Of a DNA stretch of 9,366 nt, positions 6,134-9,366 are shown piece after piece. How positions within the stretch are numbered: the first letter of the stretch is position 1; each line of letters starts with the position of its first letter. The translations under genes were made by a program, and so were the position numbers. A model generated the notes under the pieces. The model had not been told where the DNA came from. It was given only the letters and a program-made list of their open reading frames with translations, and searched no databases. The DNA comes from Candidatus Jorgensenbacteria bacterium (GTDB lineage Bacteria > Patescibacteriota > Minisyncoccia > UBA6257 > GWB1-50-10). The DNA lies in assembly GCA_016234345.1 (NCBI GenBank), contig JACRFG010000073.1, positions 1 through 9,366 of the forward strand. The letters run 5' to 3'.

Positions 6134-6649
6134 TTATGAATGCAATCCTGCTATCCAGCGATTGAGTACTGGCAAAAAGTGACCCCTATACCTTTCCTGC
6201 AATTCTGGCAACATCCAATCTTTTCCGGTAATCCTTTTTCTGCAATTCATCGAACCACATACGCATTCCCATTTTGATACATAGAACGAATCAACCCCAA
6301 ACACAGCGTAATCAATGGTGACTTCTTCGTCTGGAACAATATCGCGTCTTGCTACTATGGTAAACATATCCCCCATCCACGCGTTTGGTTCACACGAATG
6401 ATTTATAAAATAAGTTTTGTCTCCGCCTCTCCTATCCTCAACGCTGTATAAATCTTCATCACACTGCATAACAAATTTACCTTCAGACTTTGCTTTCTCT
6501 GCTTCCTTTTTATGCACGTAAAGTCCACCCCAAATTAAAATCTTTTCTCCGGCTTTGATTAGCTCTATTGCAAAGAGACCTTTCCCTCTATTCTGGGATT
6601 CCTTTAATTCTATTTTCGGATTAAGCCAGGACTCTTGAGGAATATCCAT
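6134..6649 (-). CDS. SET domain protein-lysine N-methyltransferase
   Basis: 171 residues, essentially a single SET domain plus post-SET, which transfers methyl from S-adenosylmethionine to protein lysine. Seen: SAM-binding RGKGLFA at 21-27; FINHSCEPNAW at 81-91 forming the pseudoknot; EEVTIDY at 108-114 with the catalytic-site Tyr; post-SET CVCGSMNC at 129-136, which with Cys86 would give the four-Cys zinc site (NHSC plus CxCx4C) seen in eukaryotic SET enzymes. The C-terminal GKDWMLPELQERYRGHF is typical of compact bacterial members. The substrate is unknown; bacterial relatives may act on ribosomal or DNA-associated proteins. The ATG at 6649 lies only 3 nt after the tRNA-Trp discriminator base, with no room for a Shine-Dalgarno. 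The next in-frame ATG (residue 61) would destroy the domain. Expression probably depends on the tRNA promoter. Confidence 0.95.
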   Translation of the reverse strand: MDIPQESWLNPKIELKESQNRGKGLFAIELIKAGEKILIWGGLYVHKKEAEKAKSEGKFVMQCDEDLYSVEDRRGGDKTYFINHSCEPNAWMGDMFTIVARRDIVPDEEVTIDYAVFGVDSFYVSKWECVCGSMNCRKRITGKDWMLPELQERYRGHFLPVLNRWIAGLHS

Positions 6650-6652
6650 TTG

Positions 6653-6723
6653 CGGGAGATGAGGGAATCGAACCCCCGACCGCGGTTTTGGAGACCGCTG
6701 TTATACCACTTAACTAATCTCCC
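6653..6723 (-). tRNA. tRNA-Trp (anticodon CCA)
   Basis: 71 nt, full cloverleaf. Acceptor GGGAGAT/ATCTCCC (7 bp); D-arm GTTA/TAAC; anticodon stem GCGGT/ACCGC with loop CTCCAAA, anticodon CCA; variable loop GGTCG; T-arm GGGGG/CCCTC with loop TTCGATT. Discriminator G73, a Trp identity element. The 3' CCA is not encoded, so a nucleotidyltransferase must add it. The gene is followed within 3 nt by the SET start codon. Confidence 0.97.
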
Positions 6724-6733
6724 TATAAAACTA

Positions 6734-6739
6734 ATTATA
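6734..6739 (-). promoter_or_regulatory. TATAAT -10 element for tRNA-Trp / SET transcript
   Basis: A perfect TATAAT on the minus strand ends 10 nt before the mature tRNA 5' end, so transcription would begin about 3-4 nt before the tRNA. The -35 region is not convincing. As the SET gene follows directly, this is probably its promoter too. Confidence 0.55.
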
Positions 6740-6761
6740 AAACAAAACTTATATATCGGAG

Positions 6762-6779
6762 ACCTGCCCGCCGGCAGGT
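6762..6779. repeat. GC-rich palindrome in the gap between tRNA-Trp and the coiled-coil gene
   Basis: ACCTGCC and GGCAGGT flank CGCC, an 18-nt hairpin in an otherwise AT-rich gap (6724-6825). A second small hairpin, CGCC/GGCG around CAA or TTG, lies beside it at about 6784-6795. There is no T-tract, so this is not a standard terminator. Short palindromes built on CCTGCCGGCAGG are, from memory, common in Parcubacteria intergenic DNA, but I cannot check that here. Confidence 0.5.
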
Positions 6780-6825
6780 GTGACGCCTTGGGCGGAAACG
6801 ATACTCCCAAAAGAGTTTTTAAGAA

Positions 6826-7215
6826 TCAGCTAAATGAACGGCTTTCGGACTCTTTTTCTTTATCCGCCATCATAGTATCAACTTGTAAATTAAGGTTCGT
6901 ATAAACTTTTATTAAAGCGACGAGTCGCAAACGGTAACTTTCGAGCTGATTAAGAGAGATTTTAGCTTGAGCGATAGAGTCACTCAAACCTCGAACAGAA
7001 TCCCTTAAAACTTTATCATTATTACTATTTTTATGTTCCGCTAACTCTCGCTCATTCTGTTCAAGCGCCTGCTTCGTCTCACGGATATCCTCATCCAATA
7101 CTTCCAATTCTGGAGCTAGTTCGCTCAGCTCTCTTTCCATCTCCAATTTAATTTGGAGCGGATCCCCTTCTCTTTCACGGCGTGACCCTGTTTCACTTTC
7201 TGCGTATTCTTTCAT
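6826..7215 (-). CDS. Coiled-coil protein of unknown function
   Basis: 129 residues, highly charged (Glu, Lys, Arg), no Cys, no signal peptide and no membrane segment. Residues about 23-64 (MERELSELAPELEVLD onward) and 68-112 (LRDSVRGLSDSIAQAKISLN onward) show heptad spacing of Leu/Ile, separated by a polar KNSNND break, so two helices that may form a hairpin or a dimer. I do not recognise a family. ATG at 7215 follows the rpmG stop by 17 nt, with an in-frame TAG 12 nt before it; no Shine-Dalgarno is visible. It is probably in one operon with rpmG. In the classical bacterial order secE would lie near this point, but the protein has no hydrophobic helix and is not SecE. Confidence 0.7.
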   Translation of the reverse strand: MKEYAESETGSRREREGDPLQIKLEMERELSELAPELEVLDEDIRETKQALEQNERELAEHKNSNNDKVLRDSVRGLSDSIAQAKISLNQLESYRLRLVALIKVYTNLNLQVDTMMADKEKESESRSFS

Positions 7216-7232
7216 ACGTAGGTGCTACGCTA

Positions 7233-7403
7233 TCACTTCTTGGCTTCTTTATGAACAGTGTGTTTTCTACACCACCGGCAAAACTTTTTAAATTCAATCT
7301 TTCGCTCAACGAGTTTCTTATTTTTACGAGTAGTGTAATTAACCCGTTTACACGAGCCACATCGCAGTCTTATTAACTTTTGAGAAAATTTACCTTGTGC
7401 CAT
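7233..7403 (-). CDS. rpmG: 50S ribosomal protein L33
   Basis: 56 residues, the normal length for bacterial L33, a small zinc-ribbon protein of the large ribosomal subunit. The zinc-binding form is kept: Cys15-Gly-Ser-Cys18 and Cys42-Arg-Trp-Cys45. The core LIRLRCGSCKRVNYTTRKN and the basic end FCRWCRKHTVHKEAKK are typical. ATG at 7403 has GGA 6 nt upstream. It lies 43 nt after the tRNA-Thr(GGT) gene. A TTGAAA/TACAAT pair (7440-7435 and 7418-7413, 16-nt spacer) could give it a nearly leaderless transcript of its own, otherwise it is made with the tRNAs. Followed by the coiled-coil gene. Confidence 0.95.
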   Translation of the reverse strand: MAQGKFSQKLIRLRCGSCKRVNYTTRKNKKLVERKIEFKKFCRWCRKHTVHKEAKK

Positions 7404-7446
7404 ACGAATTCCATTGTACCTATACTTAGAAAACTTTCAAACCCAG

Positions 7447-7518
7447 AGCCGATGGTCGGGATTGAACCGACGACCTACTCCTTACCATGGAGTTGCTCTA
7501 CCACTGAGCTACATCGGC
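7447..7518 (-). tRNA. tRNA-Thr (anticodon GGT)
   Basis: 72 nt. Acceptor GCCGATG/CATCGGC; D-arm GCTC/GAGC; anticodon stem ACTCC/GGAGT with loop ATGGTAA, anticodon GGT (reads ACC/ACU); T-arm GTCGG/CCGAC around TTCAATC; discriminator U. No CCA encoded. It lies one base downstream of the second tRNA-Thr and upstream of rpmG. Confidence 0.96.
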
Positions 7519-7519
7519 G

Positions 7520-7591
7520 AGCCGGAGAGAGGAGTCGAACCCCCAACCTTCGCTTTACAAAAGCGCTGCTCTGCCATTGAGCTACTCCGGC
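7520..7591 (-). tRNA. tRNA-Thr (anticodon TGT)
   Basis: 72 nt. Acceptor GCCGGAG/CTCCGGC; D-arm GCTC/GAGC; anticodon stem GCGCT/AGCGA (outermost pair mismatched) with loop TTTGTAA, anticodon TGT (reads ACA); T-arm loop TTCGACT; discriminator U; no CCA encoded. One base separates it from the tRNA-Thr(GGT), so both are surely cut from one transcript. I could not identify its promoter in 7592-7769. Confidence 0.94.
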
Positions 7592-7697
7592 AAGCTATGA
7601 CAGAGAATCAAAACCAGTTACGCCTAATCCATACCAAACAGGATATTGAACTAGATACTACCATACAAAAACAATGGCAGCCATAATTAAACCAAAT

Positions 7698-7729
7698 ACA
7701 TTGAAAAACAGCAATGTTTCTCGTATGAT
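7698..7729 (+). promoter_or_regulatory. Sigma70-type promoter of the GH1 gene, with inverted repeat over -35
   Basis: TTGAAA (7701-7706) and TATGAT (7724-7729) with a 17-nt spacer; start expected near 7736, leader about 34 nt. An inverted repeat ACATTG/CAATGT (7698-7703 and 7712-7717, 8-nt centre) covers the -35 and could be an operator, which is inference. The rest of the divergent gap 7592-7769 shows no gene. Confidence 0.6.
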
Positions 7730-7769
7730 GCGAATAGTAATCTAACAACTTTGAAAGAAAGATCATAGC

Positions 7770-9200
7770 TTGAAACGTATTATTGTAATACGCCTATTAA
7801 TCATTTTGGCTGTTGCGATAACCGCGAGCCTCCTCATATTAGAGCACCACCTAACACGGCAACCGGAACGCCATATCGAAAAACCTCAATTATCAAATGA
7901 TAGCGCTAAAACATTACCACCGCCCAAGAAACCATCCTCGTTGCCTAAAGTAGAAATAACTGACTATCCTTTTCCTAAAGGATTTATGTGGGGCGTAGCG
8001 ATATCAGCATTCCAAAACGAAGGCGGGAATGGAAAAACAGACTGGGATGAATGGCCGGAATACAAAGCAAGCACACCCAGACATCCTGGCTTTGACGAAA
8101 ACGACATTACTCTGACCGACACTCTAGGTATTAAATATATTCGGTTCTCGATTGAATGGGCTCGTATCGAACCGGAAGAAAATGTATGGGACGAACAGGA
8201 ACTCAAACGGTATGTTGGTTTGGCCCGAGTAATGCAGAAAAAGAATATTCAACCATTCGTGAATCTTTACCACTTTTCTCTGCCCGCTTGGGTTGCACAT
8301 AAAGGCGGCTGGGCTAACGATTCGATTTCCTATTGGTTCAATCGTTATACAGCGAAAGTCGCCAAGGCGTTTCGACCGCTCAAGATAAAGTGGTGGATGA
8401 CCATGAACGAACCGACGGTCGTCATCATGCAAGGATACTTTAACGGTACATGGCCTCCGGAAAAAGAACGGGCAACCGGACTCTTGAGGCCGGTACAGCG
8501 AAATCTGATGAGAGCCCACCGTTTAACCTATCACACGTTGCATTCTATTCTCGACAGAAAAAAGAGCAAAATTTCTGTTGGCGTAGCATACCTTGACCAA
8601 TCCTCCATGCCCAAGAATCCAGAAGACATCCTCGACCGAGAAACAGCCGATGCTTACGACCTTGTCATGAACACATTCATTGACGGGACCGAAGATGAGA
8701 TGGACTATGTAGGGCTCAACTACTACAACATTGAAGTCACAAGCGTAAACCGATTCAAATTGATTTCGCCGTTATTTTTCGGCTTACCAGTTGAATTTTC
8801 CGAACGAACCAAGCCGTACCCTCGAGGTATCTATGAACGAATCCGCAAATTACGGGCACACCGAAAACCTATTATCGTGACCGAAAACGGAATAGACGAT
8901 GGAACAGATTCAAAACGTCCTTCGTTTATAGTGCGCCACCTCTACTGGGTTCATCGAGCAACGCTTGATCCGGAAAACACAATCGTACCCGTAATCGGCT
9001 ATTTCCACTGGACTCTTGTCGATAACGCCGAGTGGGGCCGTCACGAACCGTCTCATTTCGGGCTTGTAGATGTAAATTCCGAAACCAAGGAACGAACTCC
9101 CCGACCCTCAGCGCTTCTCTACCGCGAAATAATCCGTAGCAATAGCCTAACCGAAGCGATGGTCGAACAATATATCAACAAAGATAAAAGCCGAGAGTAA
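7770..9200 (+). CDS. Membrane-anchored family 1 glycoside hydrolase (beta-glucosidase-like)
   Basis: 476 residues. One N-terminal hydrophobic helix (about 4-24) after MKR, then a polar, Pro/Lys-rich linker (to about 65), then a GH1 barrel, so probably held on the outer face of the membrane. GH1 enzymes are retaining exo-glycosidases. Catalytic residues are present: acid/base Glu214 in TMNEP (211-215) and nucleophile Glu372 in TENG (371-374). Glycone-site residues also fit: Gln82 in ISAFQNEGG, His168 in NLYHFSLPAW, and Glu421-Trp422 in DNAEWG, near FGLVDV (430-435). The catalytic domain is compact, with about 158 residues between the two Glu against roughly 190 in many members, so some loops are shortened; the sugar specificity is not predictable. 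Start TTG at 7770: an in-frame TGA lies 15 nt upstream of it, and no ATG precedes the hydrophobic helix; the Shine-Dalgarno is weak. Confidence 0.94.
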   Translation: MKRIIVIRLLIILAVAITASLLILEHHLTRQPERHIEKPQLSNDSAKTLPPPKKPSSLPKVEITDYPFPKGFMWGVAISAFQNEGGNGKTDWDEWPEYKASTPRHPGFDENDITLTDTLGIKYIRFSIEWARIEPEENVWDEQELKRYVGLARVMQKKNIQPFVNLYHFSLPAWVAHKGGWANDSISYWFNRYTAKVAKAFRPLKIKWWMTMNEPTVVIMQGYFNGTWPPEKERATGLLRPVQRNLMRAHRLTYHTLHSILDRKKSKISVGVAYLDQSSMPKNPEDILDRETADAYDLVMNTFIDGTEDEMDYVGLNYYNIEVTSVNRFKLISPLFFGLPVEFSERTKPYPRGIYERIRKLRAHRKPIIVTENGIDDGTDSKRPSFIVRHLYWVHRATLDPENTIVPVIGYFHWTLVDNAEWGRHEPSHFGLVDVNSETKERTPRPSALLYREIIRSNSLTEAMVEQYINKDKSRE

Positions 9201-9211
9201 TCTCGGCTTTT
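9186..9211. terminator. Bidirectional terminator between convergent genes
   Basis: AAAAGCCGAGA pairs perfectly with TCTCGGCTTTT (11 bp) around a GTAA tetraloop. T-rich sequence follows on both strands. The TAA stop of the GH1 gene is in the loop, and the TGA of the converging gene touches the far edge of the stem. Confidence 0.9.
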
Positions 9212-9366
9212 CATTTACGCTTGATATCATCAAAAAGACTGGAATAGGAATTAAGAAGTATTACATGCTCACCGTACATATCAGTTAGGATTCGTATAGT
9301 CTGCATAAGAGGGTCATCAACCTCATCGTTCGCGTCTTCACTGCTCGTATTCGCTTCAATGTATTC
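9211..9366 (-). CDS. C-terminal 51 residues of an unidentified protein, 5' end beyond window
   Basis: An open minus-strand frame enters from the right edge and ends with TGA at 9211-9213, exactly at the base of the shared terminator, which supports it as a real gene end. The fragment is acidic in its first half (Glu/Asp-rich around ANDEVDD), then carries an amphipathic stretch (MQTIRILTDMYGEH) and ends in DDIKRK. I do not recognise a family. It converges with the GH1 gene. Confidence 0.6.
   Translation of the reverse strand, partial: EYIEANTSSEDANDEVDDPLMQTIRILTDMYGEHVILLNSYSSLFDDIKRK

Noticed and set aside
6610..6904. Frames on both strands across the tRNA-Trp gene
   Set aside because: They translate through a complete tRNA cloverleaf and the GC-rich palindrome; not real genes.
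7213..7232. Small CGTAG/CTACG hairpin between rpmG and the coiled-coil gene as a regulatory element
   Set aside because: Five pairs with a 3-nt loop in a 17-nt gap is easily chance; no supporting motif.
7380..7686. Plus-strand frames across the tRNA-Thr pair
   Set aside because: They are antisense translations of two tRNAs and give the familiar tRNA-shadow peptides.

Overview
The window looks bacterial: Shine-Dalgarno sites, sigma70-type promoters, Rho-independent terminators, a standard-code gene set, bacterial Ddl, L33 and tRNAs. My best guess is a small-genome Candidate Phyla Radiation / Patescibacteria (Parcubacteria-like) member. This is an inference from several weak signs: tight packing with stop codons lying inside terminators, tRNAs without encoded CCA, several genes lacking a Shine-Dalgarno, short divergent versions of familiar enzymes, and a SET-domain methyltransferase of the type I associate with these lineages. 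No 16S or other phylogenetic marker beyond L33 is present.

Layout: everything from 1 to 7591 that I can call is on the minus strand. From the left edge there is a truncated metallophosphoesterase-fold protein whose metal-binding residues look lost (1-988, own promoter). Next come an IMPDH/GMP-reductase family protein with a CBS pair (1128-2606) and D-Ala-D-Ala ligase (2625-3659), forming a two-gene operon ddl-guaB. A Fic-domain protein (3717-4460) and a hotdog-fold acyl-CoA thioesterase (4559-5026) each have their own terminator. A TrpF-like TIM-barrel protein of unknown role (5150-5917) also has its own terminator. The thioesterase and the TrpF-like gene share a 61-nt duplicated promoter/leader.

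Further upstream, 5986-6133 holds a terminator and a GC-rich stretch with a possible 33-codon ORF. A SET-domain lysine methyltransferase (6134-6649) begins 3 nt after a tRNA-Trp gene (6653-6723). Then come a 102-nt gap with a GC-rich palindrome, a coiled-coil protein of unknown function (6826-7215), ribosomal protein L33 (7233-7403) and two adjacent tRNA-Thr genes (7447-7591). The order tRNA-Thr, rpmG, tRNA-Trp resembles a rearranged relic of the classical bacterial tRNA-tuf-rpmG-tRNA-Trp-secE-nusG locus, but tuf, secE and nusG are absent.

The only plus-strand gene is a membrane-anchored family 1 glycoside hydrolase (7770-9200) with a clear promoter. It converges through a shared bidirectional hairpin on the C-terminal end of an unidentified minus-strand gene that runs off the right edge (9211-9366).

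The genes do not form one pathway. They are a mix of housekeeping (peptidoglycan precursor ligase, purine nucleotide metabolism, translation) and accessory functions (Fic, SET methyltransferase, surface glycosidase). I see no CRISPR array, insertion sequence, integrase or obvious defence island. The points most worth a second look are the apparent pseudoenzyme at the left edge, the short flap of the IMPDH-family protein, the TrpF-like protein lacking the catalytic Cys, the tRNA-Trp/SET junction and the duplicated leader.
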